This document shows, piece by piece, positions 34,178 through 43,304 of a stretch of DNA of 64,000 nucleotides (positions within the stretch are counted from its first letter, which is position 1; every line of letters begins with the position of its first letter). The stretch lies in the NCBI RefSeq assembly GCF_900996235.1, contig NZ_CAAJGM010000208.1, positions 620,001 through 684,000 on the forward strand. The letters run 5' to 3'. The notes below the pieces were generated by a model. That model did not search any database. It was not told the origin of the DNA and saw nothing but the letters and a program-made list of their open reading frames with translations. Position numbers and translations under genes: made by a program. Origin of the DNA: Paraburkholderia sp. BCC1885 (GTDB lineage: Bacteria > Pseudomonadota > Gammaproteobacteria > Burkholderiales > Burkholderiaceae).

Positions 34178-35071
34178 TCAGTGGAACGTGCCGATGCGTT
34201 TCAGATTGCTGAAATTCATCCAGATGAAGAACGCGCGGCCGACGATATTCTTGTCCGGCGCGAAACCCCAATAGCGGCTGTCGGCGCTGTTATCGCGGTT
34301 GTCGCCCATCATGAAATAGTTGCCGGGCGGCACCTTGCAGATAACCCCGCGCGCGTTATAGGTGCAGTTATCGCGGTACGGATAATCTTCCGCGCCGACG
34401 ATGAACGGCGGCACCGCGGGATTGTTCAGAATCGCGTTCTTGCGGCCGTCGATGTCTTCTTCGAACTGCTTCGCGTAACCGATGCGCTCTTCGTCGAAGT
34501 AATCCGGCAGCGGCGTTTCCGCCACCGGCTTGCCGTTGATCGTCAGTTGCTTGTCCTGATACGCCACCACGTCGCCCGGCAAGCCGATCACGCGCTTGAT
34601 GTAGTCCACCGATTCGTCTTTCGGATAACGGAACACCACCACGTCACCCCGCTCCAGCGGCCGGCCTTCGGTGATCTTGGTGTTGGTGATCGGCAGGCGA
34701 ATGCCGTATTCGTACTTGTTCACGAGGATGAAATCGCCCACCAGCAGCGTCGGCACCATCGACCCCGAAGGAATCTTGAACGGCTCGACCACGAACGAGC
34801 GGACCACGAACACCACCAGGATCACCGGGAAAAAGCTCGCGGAATACTCGAGCCACCACGGCTGGCGCAGCTTTTCGTCACGCAGACGGGCGCGCGTTTG
34901 CGGCGCGTTTTCGTCGGCGAAACGCTCGCCGACGCGGCTCTGCTGACGATCGAACTCGGCGACTGCCTCGTCCGCTGCGCGCCGCCGTTGCGGCATGAAA
35001 ACCAGTTTGTCTGCGACCCACGCGATGCCCGTAATGATGACGAGCACAAAAAGAATCAGCGCAAAATTCAT
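34178..35071 (-). CDS. lepB: Signal peptidase I
   Basis: A protein of 297 residues with two N-terminal membrane helices (starting ALILFVLVIITGIAWVA and FFPVILVVFVVRSFVV). The catalytic serine is in PSGSMVPTL and the lysine in YIKRVIGLPGD; box E GDNRDNSADSRYWG is present by its key residues. It removes signal peptides from exported proteins on the periplasmic face. It follows lepA by 18 bases, the standard lepA-lepB order. Confidence 0.96.
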   Translation of the reverse strand: MNFALILFVLVIITGIAWVADKLVFMPQRRRAADEAVAEFDRQQSRVGERFADENAPQTRARLRDEKLRQPWWLEYSASFFPVILVVFVVRSFVVEPFKIPSGSMVPTLLVGDFILVNKYEYGIRLPITNTKITEGRPLERGDVVVFRYPKDESVDYIKRVIGLPGDVVAYQDKQLTINGKPVAETPLPDYFDEERIGYAKQFEEDIDGRKNAILNNPAVPPFIVGAEDYPYRDNCTYNARGVICKVPPGNYFMMGDNRDNSADSRYWGFAPDKNIVGRAFFIWMNFSNLKRIGTFH

Positions 35072-35089
35072 AAAGTTCCGTTCTTCGTC

Positions 35090-36883
35090 TTATTTGTCTT
35101 CGACACGCAAAATTGCGAGGAAAGCCTCTTGCGGAATCTCAACGGACCCGACCTGCTTCATTCGCTTCTTGCCTGCCTTCTGCTTTTCCAACAGCTTCTT
35201 CTTACGCGAAATATCGCCGCCGTAGCATTTTGCCAGCACATTCTTACGCAAGGCCTTGATGTTTTCGCGGGCAATAATGTTCGCGCCGATGGTTGCCTGA
35301 ATCGCCACGTCGTACATCTGGCGCGGAATCAGTTCGCGCATCTTGGCCGCCACTTCGCGGCCACGGTACTGGCTCTGCGAGCGGTGCACGATCACCGACA
35401 ACGCATCCACCTTGTCGCCGTTGATCAGCATGTCGACCTTCACGACATCCGCCGCGCGATATTCCTTGAACTCGTAGTCCATGGACGCGTAGCCGCGCGA
35501 CATGGATTTCAGGCGGTCGAAGAAGTCGAGCACCACTTCGCCCATCGGAATTTCGTACGTGAGCTGAACCTGGCGACCGTGATACTGCATGTTGATCTGC
35601 ACGCCGCGTTTTTGCGTACACAGCGTGATCACCGCGCCGACATAATCCTGCGGCATATACAGATTCACGGTGACGATCGGCTCGCGCACTTCTTCGATCT
35701 TCGACGGGTCCGGCATCTTGGCCGGATTCTCGACCATGACGACCGTGCCGTCGCGTTGCAGGACTTCGTACACCACGGTCGGCGCCGTAGTGATCAGGTC
35801 CATGTCGAACTCGCGCTCGAGGCGCTCCTGCACGATCTCCATGTGCAGCAGCCCCAGGAAGCCGCAACGGAAGCCGAAGCCCAGCGCCTGCGAAACTTCC
35901 GGCTCGTAGTGCAGCGAAGCGTCGTTGAGTTTCAACTTTTCCAGCGAATCGCGCAGCGCGTCGTACTGGTTCGCTTCCACCGGGTAGAGACCGGCGAACA
36001 CCTGCGGCTTCACTTCCTTGAAGCCCGGCAGCGGTTCGGGGGCCGGACGGTTCACCAGCGTGACCGTGTCGCCCACCTTGGCGGACGCCAGTTCCTTGAT
36101 GCCGGCGATGATGAAGCCCACCTGCCCCGCGGACAGCGACTCCAGGTTCTTCGACTTCGGCGTGAACACGCCAATGTGTTCGACCGGATACTGCGTGTCG
36201 GTCGCCATCAGGCGGATCTTGTCTTTGGGACGCAGCGTGCCGTTGACGATACGCACCAGCATCACCACGCCAACGTAATTGTCGAACCACGAATCGATGA
36301 TCAGCGCCTGCAGCGGCGCGTCCGGATCGCCCTTCGGCGGCGGCACTTTCGCGATCAGCGCTTCCAGCACGTCTTCGACGCCCAGACCCGTCTTCGCGCT
36401 GCAACGCGTGGCGTCGGTGGCGTCGATACCGATCACGTCTTCGATTTCGGTGATCGCATTTTCCGGATTTGCAGCCGGCAAATCGATCTTGTTGAGCACC
36501 GGAATGACATCGACGCCCAGTTCGATAGCCGTATAGCAGTTCGCCACCGTCTGGGCTTCGACGCCCTGGCTCGCGTCCACCACCAGCAGCGCGCCTTCGC
36601 ACGCCGACAGCGAGCGGCTGACTTCGTAGGAGAAATCGACGTGCCCCGGCGTGTCGATCATGTTCAGGTTATAGATCTGCCCGTCACGAGCCTTGTACGT
36701 CAGTGCCGCAGTCTGTGCCTTGATGGTGATGCCGCGCTCGCGCTCGAGATCCATCGAGTCGAGCACTTGAGCTTCCATTTCGCGGTCGGACAGGCCGCCG
36801 CAAATCTGGATGATGCGATCGGCGAGCGTCGACTTGCCATGGTCGATGTGCGCAATGATCGAGAAATTACGAATATGATCCAT
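35090..36883 (-). CDS. lepA: Elongation factor 4
   Basis: A GTPase of 597 residues, the standard LepA length. G motifs are AHIDHGKST, DTPGHVDF and NKIDL, and the C-terminal domain typical of EF4 is present. It acts on the ribosome, back-translocating or helping initiation and assembly under stress. The gene is preceded by a hairpin with a T run at 36901-36936, only about 18 bases from its ATG, and has no strong ribosome binding site. Confidence 0.97.
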   Translation of the reverse strand: MDHIRNFSIIAHIDHGKSTLADRIIQICGGLSDREMEAQVLDSMDLERERGITIKAQTAALTYKARDGQIYNLNMIDTPGHVDFSYEVSRSLSACEGALLVVDASQGVEAQTVANCYTAIELGVDVIPVLNKIDLPAANPENAITEIEDVIGIDATDATRCSAKTGLGVEDVLEALIAKVPPPKGDPDAPLQALIIDSWFDNYVGVVMLVRIVNGTLRPKDKIRLMATDTQYPVEHIGVFTPKSKNLESLSAGQVGFIIAGIKELASAKVGDTVTLVNRPAPEPLPGFKEVKPQVFAGLYPVEANQYDALRDSLEKLKLNDASLHYEPEVSQALGFGFRCGFLGLLHMEIVQERLEREFDMDLITTAPTVVYEVLQRDGTVVMVENPAKMPDPSKIEEVREPIVTVNLYMPQDYVGAVITLCTQKRGVQINMQYHGRQVQLTYEIPMGEVVLDFFDRLKSMSRGYASMDYEFKEYRAADVVKVDMLINGDKVDALSVIVHRSQSQYRGREVAAKMRELIPRQMYDVAIQATIGANIIARENIKALRKNVLAKCYGGDISRKKKLLEKQKAGKKRMKQVGSVEIPQEAFLAILRVEDK

Positions 36884-36900
36884 TCAGTACCGATCAAGCG

Positions 36901-36936
36901 AAAAAGGCGCGCTCGGACGATTGCGGAGCACGCCTT
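36901..36936 (-). terminator. Terminator-like hairpin just upstream of lepA
   Basis: On the minus strand, AAGGCGTGCTC and GAGCGCGCCTT form a stem with one mismatch, followed by TTTTTC. It lies between the glutaredoxin-like gene and lepA, with its T run about 18 bases from the lepA ATG. It may end the upstream transcript or attenuate read-through to lepA-lepB. Confidence 0.55.
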
Positions 36937-37054
36937 GTAAGTAGGTGAAAAACCTGTCTATTTTAGCCGAAAAAGGCTTGCGCCCGGCATATCTTGCAGG
37001 AGAGCACGGAAAGTGGGCTCAGACGTCGTGTCAGGCCCGAAGACTTTCGATGCG

Positions 37055-37318
37055 CTAGCGGGCCTGCCCGGCACGTGCGCTCAGCGCCGCACGGACCCGC
37101 CCTTCGTCGAGATGATAGTGGCACAACTCGACACCATCACACACCAGAACCGGCACCAGCTCGTTATAACGCGCTTCGAGTGCGGGATCGGTGTCGACGT
37201 CGATAACTTCGACCTGGGCACCGAATTCGGCCAATAACGGCTCGAGTCCGGCGCGCATGTCGTCGCACAGATGGCACCACGCGCGCCCGAAGAGCGTGAG
37301 TGGCGCCGCCACGGTCAC
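37055..37318 (-). CDS. Glutaredoxin-family protein
   Basis: A thioredoxin-fold protein of 87 residues with the redox pair CHLC near residue 15 and the cis-proline region LVPVLVCDGVELCHY. A glutaredoxin-like protein is often found between mucD and lepA in beta- and gamma-proteobacteria. It probably reduces disulfides or mixed glutathione disulfides in the cytoplasm. Its GTG start overlaps the mucD stop as GTGA. Confidence 0.87.
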   Translation of the reverse strand: MTVAAPLTLFGRAWCHLCDDMRAGLEPLLAEFGAQVEVIDVDTDPALEARYNELVPVLVCDGVELCHYHLDEGRVRAALSARAGQAR

Positions 37319-38880
37319 TTCGGCGCTGCGCCGCTACGCGGGCGCAGCGGCACGAACTGCGTGTTGTCGCCACGACGCACGAGCAGCGCGACCATCTTCT
37401 GCGGATCGAGATGCGCGGTGACTTCGTCGAACTGCCTGGCGTTCGTGATGTCCGTGTCGCCCACGCGCAGGATCACGTCGCCCTTCTGCAAGCCGACGCG
37501 CGCAGCCGGGCCGTCCACCTGATCGACCTGCACGCCGCCGTGTACCTTCAACGTCTTCTGCTGATCGGCCGGGATGTCGCTCACCGCGATGCCCAGCGAG
37601 TTGGTGGCGCGCTGTTTCGGCGCCGGCGCCTGCTTCTCGTCGGCCTTCGCCGTCTTGTCCGGCTGCATTTCGGCAATCGTCACCGGCAGGTCGCGCGTTT
37701 GACCCTTGCGCCACACGGTGATGGTGGCCTTGGTGCCCGGCTTCGTATCGCCCACCATGCGCGGCAGATCCGTCGCCGTGTCAACGGAATGGCCGTTGAA
37801 TTTCAGGATGATGTCGCCCGGCTGCACGCCCGCCTTGTCGGCCGGTCCGCCCGGCTCGACGCTGCTGACGAGCGCGCCTTCCGCGGTCGGCAGGCCGAGC
37901 GAATCGGCGACGTCCTTGGTCACTTCGCCAATCGCCACGGCGATGCGGCCACGCGTGACCTTGCCGGTGGTCTTGAGCTGGTCGGCGACGCGCATCGCTT
38001 CGTCGATGGGGATCGCGAACGAAATGCCCATGAAACCGCCGGTGCGGCTATAGATCTGCGAATTGATGCCAATGACTTCGCCCTGCATGTTGATCAGCGG
38101 ACCGCCCGAGTTGCCCGGATTCACCGGCACGTCGGTCTGGATGAACGGCAGGTAGTCGCCCGTATCGCGGCCCTTGGCGCTGACGATGCCGGCGGTCACC
38201 GTGTTCTCGAGCCCGAACGGAGAGCCGATGGCCACCACCCACTCGCCCACGCGCACCTTGGTCGAATCGCCGATCGTCACCGCCGGCAGGTTCGAGGCGT
38301 TGATCTTCACCACCGCGACGTCGGTGCGGTCATCCATGCCGATCAGCTTGGCCTTGAATTCGCGCTTGTCGGTGAGGGTGACGTAGATGTTGTCGGCGTC
38401 GTCCACCACGTGCGCATTGGTCATCACGTAGCCATCCTGCGACAGGATGAAGCCGGACCCTACGCCGCTGCTTTGCTCGGAATCGGAATTGTCGGGCGCA
38501 TCCTGGCTGCTGCCGCCACTACCGCCGCTTCCACCGCCGTTGCCGCTTTTATCGCCGCCACTGCCGTTGTCGCCACCGCCGTTTCCGCCGCCGTGCGGCG
38601 AACCCGGCTGCTGCGGCATCGGAATGCCGAAGAAACGCCGGAAGAACTCCGACATGTCGCCATCGTCCATCCCCGGCGGCATGCCGTGAGCACTGTCGCT
38701 GCTCGTCACCCGCGTAGTGGTGCGGATATTGACCACGGCCGGCCCGACCTTGTCGACGAGATCGGTGAAGTCGGGAAGATTGGCTGCTGCAGGGGCCGCC
38801 GACGCCGCATGCGGCACGAGCGGCAGACAAACTGCCACCACCGCGGCTGCGAGAAATTTGCGCACCGTGAAAATCGTCAT
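37315..38880 (-). CDS. mucD: DegP/MucD-type periplasmic serine protease
   Basis: A protein of 521 residues with a signal peptide ending AASA. The trypsin-like triad is visible: histidine in MTNAHVV, aspartate in DRTDVAVV and serine in GNSGGPL. Two PDZ domains follow. A Gly/Ser/Asn-rich insertion (around residues 95-130) lies before the catalytic domain. MucD degrades misfolded envelope proteins and limits sigma-E activity. It follows rseB (mucB) in the sigma-E operon. Confidence 0.95.
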   Translation of the reverse strand: MTIFTVRKFLAAAVVAVCLPLVPHAASAAPAAANLPDFTDLVDKVGPAVVNIRTTTRVTSSDSAHGMPPGMDDGDMSEFFRRFFGIPMPQQPGSPHGGGNGGGDNGSGGDKSGNGGGSGGSGGSSQDAPDNSDSEQSSGVGSGFILSQDGYVMTNAHVVDDADNIYVTLTDKREFKAKLIGMDDRTDVAVVKINASNLPAVTIGDSTKVRVGEWVVAIGSPFGLENTVTAGIVSAKGRDTGDYLPFIQTDVPVNPGNSGGPLINMQGEVIGINSQIYSRTGGFMGISFAIPIDEAMRVADQLKTTGKVTRGRIAVAIGEVTKDVADSLGLPTAEGALVSSVEPGGPADKAGVQPGDIILKFNGHSVDTATDLPRMVGDTKPGTKATITVWRKGQTRDLPVTIAEMQPDKTAKADEKQAPAPKQRATNSLGIAVSDIPADQQKTLKVHGGVQVDQVDGPAARVGLQKGDVILRVGDTDITNARQFDEVTAHLDPQKMVALLVRRGDNTQFVPLRPRSGAAPK

Positions 38881-38917
38881 ATCTTAGCCAGCCGAGGGAT
38901 TCGAGGGAGTCGCGGGG

Positions 38918-39961
38918 TTACTTCGGAGCCTTATATTCTATGGCAGAGGCAAATTGCTGCAATGTGGCTTGGGGCACTTCCCCCAGCAGAGTAATCCAGA
39001 AGTCGCCGCGACGCTTCACCAGCACGTGCGTCGCCCCACTATTGCCCGCGCCTTCCTTGCGCGTGTTGTTTTCGACCGGCTCGACGAACACCGAGATCGC
39101 AGCCAGACCGTCGGAAAACACCGCCTGATCGACCGGGATGGGCGGCGCAGCCGGGTCCGCCGACGCCATCGGACGGCGCAACTCACGAATCTTGTGGAAA
39201 CCCGGCACGGAGGGCGCGATATCCCAGCCCTGCGCTTCCATGTCGACCGGCTCGACCGGCGGCTTCACCATCGTCCAGCCCGCGGTGTTATGGATGCCGT
39301 TGACGATGGCGCTTTTGTCGCCCGCGACGCCAATGCTGATCTGCGAGAACGACAGCTGCTCCAGCACCTGCCCGCTCGGATCGAGCGTCTGCGCACGCAG
39401 CAGCAAGCCGGTCTTTTTGTCGGCCCACAATTTGTAAGCGAAGCGATAGGCGTCTTTCGGGTCGAGTTCGACGACCTCGCTGTCGATACCCGCCACGCGG
39501 TCAGTGCCGAGCAGTTTCGGCTCGTAGACCGACAGCACGTCGTCGCTGGAAGCGGTGAGCAGTGCCGGGAACGAATCCTTGTTTTGACGTTTTTCGACGA
39601 CGCACAGATGCCGTTCGGGGATGAACGTGTACATGTCGTCGTTATGGCGCAACATCTTGCGCGGCTTGCCGTCGAGGCTTTCGAGCTGTTCGAACTCGCC
39701 GTCGCTGTGAGTAGCGTAATGGGCGATGCGCGAGGTCTGGACGAAATTGCCCCGCTGATAGACGAACGCGCCTTCGTAATTCTGCTGCTGGGCAGCCTGA
39801 TGAATGCGGTTGAGCAAGTCCGCCGCAGTGCGGCGGACGACGAGCGGATCGTCTGATTGCGCAAAGACACGCGGTGTGGCTGACAACAATACGGCTGCAC
39901 AGAAAAGAAATGCCGGCAGCCGCCCCCAGATAGTCGTTTTATTCAACCGCAGTGTCTGCAT
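38918..39961 (-). CDS. rseB: Sigma-E factor regulatory protein RseB/MucB
   Basis: A protein of 347 residues with a signal peptide ending RVFA. It has the MucB/RseB pattern: QQNYEGAFVYQRGNFVQTSR near the N-terminus of the mature protein, RFAYKLWADKKTGLLL-type strands and a C-terminal domain ending in WITLLGEVP. RseB sits in the periplasm, binds RseA and protects it from cleavage until it senses mislocalised lipopolysaccharide or lipoproteins. It lies four bases after rseA. Confidence 0.94.
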   Translation of the reverse strand: MQTLRLNKTTIWGRLPAFLFCAAVLLSATPRVFAQSDDPLVVRRTAADLLNRIHQAAQQQNYEGAFVYQRGNFVQTSRIAHYATHSDGEFEQLESLDGKPRKMLRHNDDMYTFIPERHLCVVEKRQNKDSFPALLTASSDDVLSVYEPKLLGTDRVAGIDSEVVELDPKDAYRFAYKLWADKKTGLLLRAQTLDPSGQVLEQLSFSQISIGVAGDKSAIVNGIHNTAGWTMVKPPVEPVDMEAQGWDIAPSVPGFHKIRELRRPMASADPAAPPIPVDQAVFSDGLAAISVFVEPVENNTRKEGAGNSGATHVLVKRRGDFWITLLGEVPQATLQQFASAIEYKAPK

Positions 39962-39965
39962 CAGA

Positions 39966-40586
39966 CTATTGGCCTTGCGTGGTCGTGGCGGAAGTACGAA
40001 TCAGCGGCATCGAACCGGGCATGACCGGCTGCTGCGCGAACTGCTGATGGGCTTCCAGATACTGGTCGAGACTGGCGTCACGAATGATGTTGCCGTCCTG
40101 CACCGGCTGCGCGGCGGCTGTCGGCACGGGCGCCATGGCCACCCGCTGCAAGGAATCACCGTGCGTCTGGACGGACGCCACCTGACCCACCGAACCGCCG
40201 GGCACGCCTTGCAACTGCGGCACGACGATCCACGTCAGCGTGGCGGCGGCCGCGGCCACCGCGAATGCCGGCACGACGCGGCGGCGCAGCGCCAGCAGAC
40301 GGCGGGCAGCCGGCAGCGCTGCGGGCGCGAGCACGTGAGGCTCCTGCTCGAGACGCGCGGCAAAACCGGCGAGGAACGCGCTGCTGGCCGCCGGACTCAC
40401 CGCCAGATCGTCCGACCGCAGAGCGTCGCCGATCAGATGGTAATGCGACCAGGATGCACGATCTTCGTGATCCAGTTCCGAAATAAACTTGTTCAGATGC
40501 TCTTCGCCGAACAGCTCACCGTCGACAAAAGCGGACAGACGCTCGCCTCGCGAGCTTGCTTGCGATTGCATCGAGACCGACCTCAT
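39966..40586 (-). CDS. rseA: Anti-sigma-E factor RseA
   Basis: A protein of 206 residues from the ATG at 40586, chosen because GGGGAG lies close upstream; an ATG at 40598 is possible. The N-terminal cytoplasmic domain contains RGERLSAFVDGELFGEEHL and WSHYHLIGDALRSDDL, typical of RseA/MucA. A single membrane helix follows (VVPAFAVAAAAATLTWIVV), then a periplasmic tail. It holds sigma-E inactive at the membrane and is cleaved under envelope stress. It lies directly downstream of rpoE. Confidence 0.93.
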   Translation of the reverse strand: MRSVSMQSQASSRGERLSAFVDGELFGEEHLNKFISELDHEDRASWSHYHLIGDALRSDDLAVSPAASSAFLAGFAARLEQEPHVLAPAALPAARRLLALRRRVVPAFAVAAAAATLTWIVVPQLQGVPGGSVGQVASVQTHGDSLQRVAMAPVPTAAAQPVQDGNIIRDASLDQYLEAHQQFAQQPVMPGSMPLIRTSATTTQGQ

Positions 40587-40668
40587 GATGCTCCCCATCT
40601 TACGGACACCCCTAGTGACACCACCTAACCCAGATATTGCCCCATTGCCCCGCCGGGCTAGCCGGTGT

Positions 40669-41268
40669 TTACCAGCGTTTGCCTTCGGGTGTGTCAAGCA
40701 ATGGACGCAATTTTGCCGCAATGGCTTCGCGAGCGCGAAAAATTCGTGATCTGACCGTGCCGATGGGGCACCCCATCATCTCAGCGATTTCCTCGTAACT
40801 CAAACCTTCAATTTCACGAAGAGTAATGGCGGTGCGCAACTCTTCCGGTAAAACCGCCATTGCAGCATTGACCGTCTCAGCGATCTGCTTGCTCATCAAC
40901 ATCGACTCAGGCGTGTTGATATCCCTTAGTTGGTCGGCGTCCGAGAAAGTTTCAGCTTCTTCAGCATCTGCTTCGGTCGACGTGGGTGCGCGCCGCCCCT
41001 GGGTCGCAAGGTAATTCTTTGCCGTGTTGACCGCAATCCGGTACAACCACGTGTAAAACGCCGATTCGCCGCGGAATTGGGGCAATGCCCGGTAGGCCTT
41101 GATAAAGGCGTCCTGGGCCACGTCCTCAACCTCGGCGGGGTCGCGCACCAGGCGCGAGATCAGCCGGAGGATCTTGCGGTGGTATTTGGAGACCAGAAGC
41201 TCGAACGCCTGCTTGTCGCCCTTCTGGACGCGTTCGACCAGCACCTGATCAATTTCTTTTTCGCTCAC
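40669..41268 (-). CDS. rpoE: RNA polymerase sigma-E factor
   Basis: An ECF sigma factor of 199 residues. Region 2 shows VEDVAQDAFIKAYRALPQFR and FYTWLYRIAVNTAKNYL, and region 4 shows LSYEEIAEMMGCPIGTVRSR. It directs transcription of envelope-stress genes and is held back by RseA, the next gene. It heads a long same-strand block running to nagZ. The region upstream carries a tandem 9-base repeat at 41354-41371. Confidence 0.97.
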   Translation of the reverse strand: MSEKEIDQVLVERVQKGDKQAFELLVSKYHRKILRLISRLVRDPAEVEDVAQDAFIKAYRALPQFRGESAFYTWLYRIAVNTAKNYLATQGRRAPTSTEADAEEAETFSDADQLRDINTPESMLMSKQIAETVNAAMAVLPEELRTAITLREIEGLSYEEIAEMMGCPIGTVRSRIFRAREAIAAKLRPLLDTPEGKRW

Positions 41269-41353
41269 CTGATAAATCCGTTAACTATAGGGCGCATCGC
41301 GGGGCACCATTGTAGCGTCCCCATCATCGCGTCACCGAACTAAGGTAACAGCG

Positions 41354-41371
41354 GTTACAGTCGTTACAGTC
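41354..41371. repeat. Tandem 9-base repeat upstream of rpoE
   Basis: GTTACAGTC occurs twice in direct tandem (41354-41362 and 41363-41371), with GGTAACA just before it (41344-41350). It lies about 85 bases upstream of the rpoE start and over the end of the preceding gene. It may be a regulator site or chance. Confidence 0.45.
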
Positions 41372-41834
41372 AGACGCGGCCGGCCCGCCGGCCCAGCACG
41401 GCCAGTTCGCGAAACGCCTCGGCGCAGAGGGCGTCAGCCGCGATCAGTAAAGCACGGGAACGGCCGCCGGCGTCGGCGAGCACCAGAATGAGAAGCCGGC
41501 CGCTCCACTGCGAGCACCCGGCAATACGGCCCTGCACGAGCAGTTTCCCCGCACGGTTCCAGACGACGAGCTCATCCGGCCCGATTTTGATGGCGTGAGG
41601 CTCGCTGCGCCAATGCCGCTCCGCGCCAAGCAGCAGAAAGGCTAGCACAGCTAATGTGGCAGGGACTGCCTGCATGGCGCCGAGCCTGGCCGCCAGACAT
41701 GACTGCACGGCCGCGACGGCTATCAGGACAAAAACCAGCGTGAGAACGCGCAGCGCCACCGAACGCCGCAGCGTGATCAACGGCGCCCCATGGGACGAGG
41801 CCGGTCCTGGCGGGAGCGCCGGACCGGCCTGCAT
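41370..41834 (-). CDS. YgfX-like membrane protein
   Basis: A protein of 154 residues from the ATG at 41834. Two close hydrophobic segments (VALRVLTLVFVLIAVAAV and TLAVLAFLLLGAE) are followed by a soluble part (IKIGPDELVVWNRAGKLLVQ). The topology and position between fabF and rpoE match small YgfX-like proteins, which in other bacteria pair with toxin-antitoxin or nadB-related loci, but the resemblance is general. Function unknown. Confidence 0.7.
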   Translation of the reverse strand: MQAGPALPPGPASSHGAPLITLRRSVALRVLTLVFVLIAVAAVQSCLAARLGAMQAVPATLAVLAFLLLGAERHWRSEPHAIKIGPDELVVWNRAGKLLVQGRIAGCSQWSGRLLILVLADAGGRSRALLIAADALCAEAFRELAVLGRRAGRV

Positions 41835-41875
41835 AGGGTGTTGCGCGGACTTTGACGTCAAACGGCGAAGCCTGC

Positions 41876-43114
41876 TCAGGCGCGCTTGAAAACCAGCGTA
41901 CCGTTCGTGCCGCCGAACCCGAACGAGTTCTTCAGCGCGATGTCGATCTTCATCTCCCGCGCGGTGTTGGCGCAGTAATCGAGATCGCAAGCCGGATCCT
42001 GATTGAAGATGTTGATCGTCGGCGGCGACACCTGATTGTGCACGGCGAGCACCGTGAACACGGATTCGAGACCGCCGGCGCCGCCCAGCAGGTGGCCGGT
42101 CATCGATTTGGTCGAATTCACGACCATGTTCTTCGCGTGGTCGCCGAAAGCGCGCTTGATGCCGGTGGTTTCCGCCAGGTCGCCCAGCTGCGTGGAGGTG
42201 CCATGGGCATTGAGGTAGTTCACCTCGTCCAGGTTCACGCGTGCGTTCTTCAGCGCGGCCAGCATGCAGCGGCGCGCGCCGTCGCCATCTTCCACCGGTG
42301 CGGTCATGTGATACGCGTCGCCGCTCATCCCGTAGCCGCTCACTTCCGCGTAAATCTTCGCGCCACGGGCCTTCGCGTGCTCGTACTCTTCGAGCACCAT
42401 CACGCCGGCGCCTTCGCCCAGCACGAAACCGTCGCGGTCTTTGTCCCACGGGCGGCTCGCCGTTGCCGGGTCGTCATTGCGCTGCGACAGCGCGCGCGCC
42501 GCCGCAAAGCCGCCAATGCCGAGCGGCGACACGGTGGATTCCGCACCGCCCGCGATCATGACGTCGGCATCGCCGTACTCGATCAGGCGCGATGCCTCGC
42601 CGATGCAATGCAGGCCGGTGGTACACGCCGTGACAATGGCGAGGTTCGGGCCTTTGATGCCGAATTTGATCGACAGGTGGCCGGAGATCATGTTGATGAT
42701 CGAGGCCGGCACGAAGAACGGCGAAATCCGCCGTGGACCGCGGTTCAGCAGCTCGGTTTGGGTCACTTCGATCATCGGCAGACCACCGATGCCCGAGCCG
42801 ACCACCACGCCGATGCGCTCCGAATTCTCGTCGGTGACTTCGAGCCCGCTGTCCTGCATCGCCTGGATGCCGGCCGCCACGCCGTAATGGATGAAGGTAT
42901 CCATATGGCGCGCTTCCTTACCGGGGATGTAGTCCTCGATATTGAAGCCCTTCACCTCGCCGGCAAAGCGGGTCGTGAAGTTCGACGCATCGAACTTCGT
43001 GATATTGGCAATACCCGACTTGCCTGCGACCAGATTGGCCCAGCCGTCGGCAACATTATTGCCAACAGGCGAAATCAGCCCCAGGCCTGTAACAACAACA
43101 CGACGACGGCTCAC
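41876..43114 (-). CDS. fabF: 3-oxoacyl-[acyl-carrier-protein] synthase II
   Basis: A protein of 412 residues from the GTG at 43114, which has AGAGG upstream and gives the normal FabF N-terminus MSRRRVVVTGLGL. The catalytic triad is visible: cysteine in VTACTTGLH, histidine in NAHGTSTQLGD and histidine in GHLLGGAGG. It elongates acyl-ACP with malonyl-ACP. It closes the plsX-fabH-fabD-fabG-acpP-fabF cluster, after a hairpin in the acpP-fabF gap that may set lower expression than acpP. Confidence 0.97.
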   Translation of the reverse strand: MSRRRVVVTGLGLISPVGNNVADGWANLVAGKSGIANITKFDASNFTTRFAGEVKGFNIEDYIPGKEARHMDTFIHYGVAAGIQAMQDSGLEVTDENSERIGVVVGSGIGGLPMIEVTQTELLNRGPRRISPFFVPASIINMISGHLSIKFGIKGPNLAIVTACTTGLHCIGEASRLIEYGDADVMIAGGAESTVSPLGIGGFAAARALSQRNDDPATASRPWDKDRDGFVLGEGAGVMVLEEYEHAKARGAKIYAEVSGYGMSGDAYHMTAPVEDGDGARRCMLAALKNARVNLDEVNYLNAHGTSTQLGDLAETTGIKRAFGDHAKNMVVNSTKSMTGHLLGGAGGLESVFTVLAVHNQVSPPTINIFNQDPACDLDYCANTAREMKIDIALKNSFGFGGTNGTLVFKRA

Positions 43115-43139
43115 GGTAACCTCTTTTTCATAGGTGACA

Positions 43140-43192
43140 AAAGCAAAAGCCACAGCGGCTACAGGAATCAGACCTGTGAGCCCTGTGGCTGT
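43140..43192 (-). terminator. Hairpin between acpP and fabF, partial terminator
   Basis: AGCCACAG (43148-43155) pairs with CTGTGGCT (43183-43190), and the inner GGCT and ACAGG pair with AGCC and CCTGT. The minus-strand transcript then runs into TTTTGCTTTTG. Its place inside the fab cluster suggests a partial terminator that makes acpP mRNA more abundant than fabF. Confidence 0.65.
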
Positions 43193-43304
43193 TTAACCTG
43201 GAAACTGCGCTCGAAACCTCGCTGGCGCCAGCCCCGCGAATGCCGAACAGCGGCCCGACAGGGCGTCACACGCCGCCAAACCAGCAACGCGGGCGCGAAT
43301 GACC

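Noticed and set aside
34166..36940. Very long open frame on the plus strand, 924 codons, opposite lepA and lepB
   Set aside because: It is antisense to genes with unmistakable motifs. GC-rich codon bias leaves the opposite strand free of stops; the translation is His/Arg/Asp-rich with no known motif.
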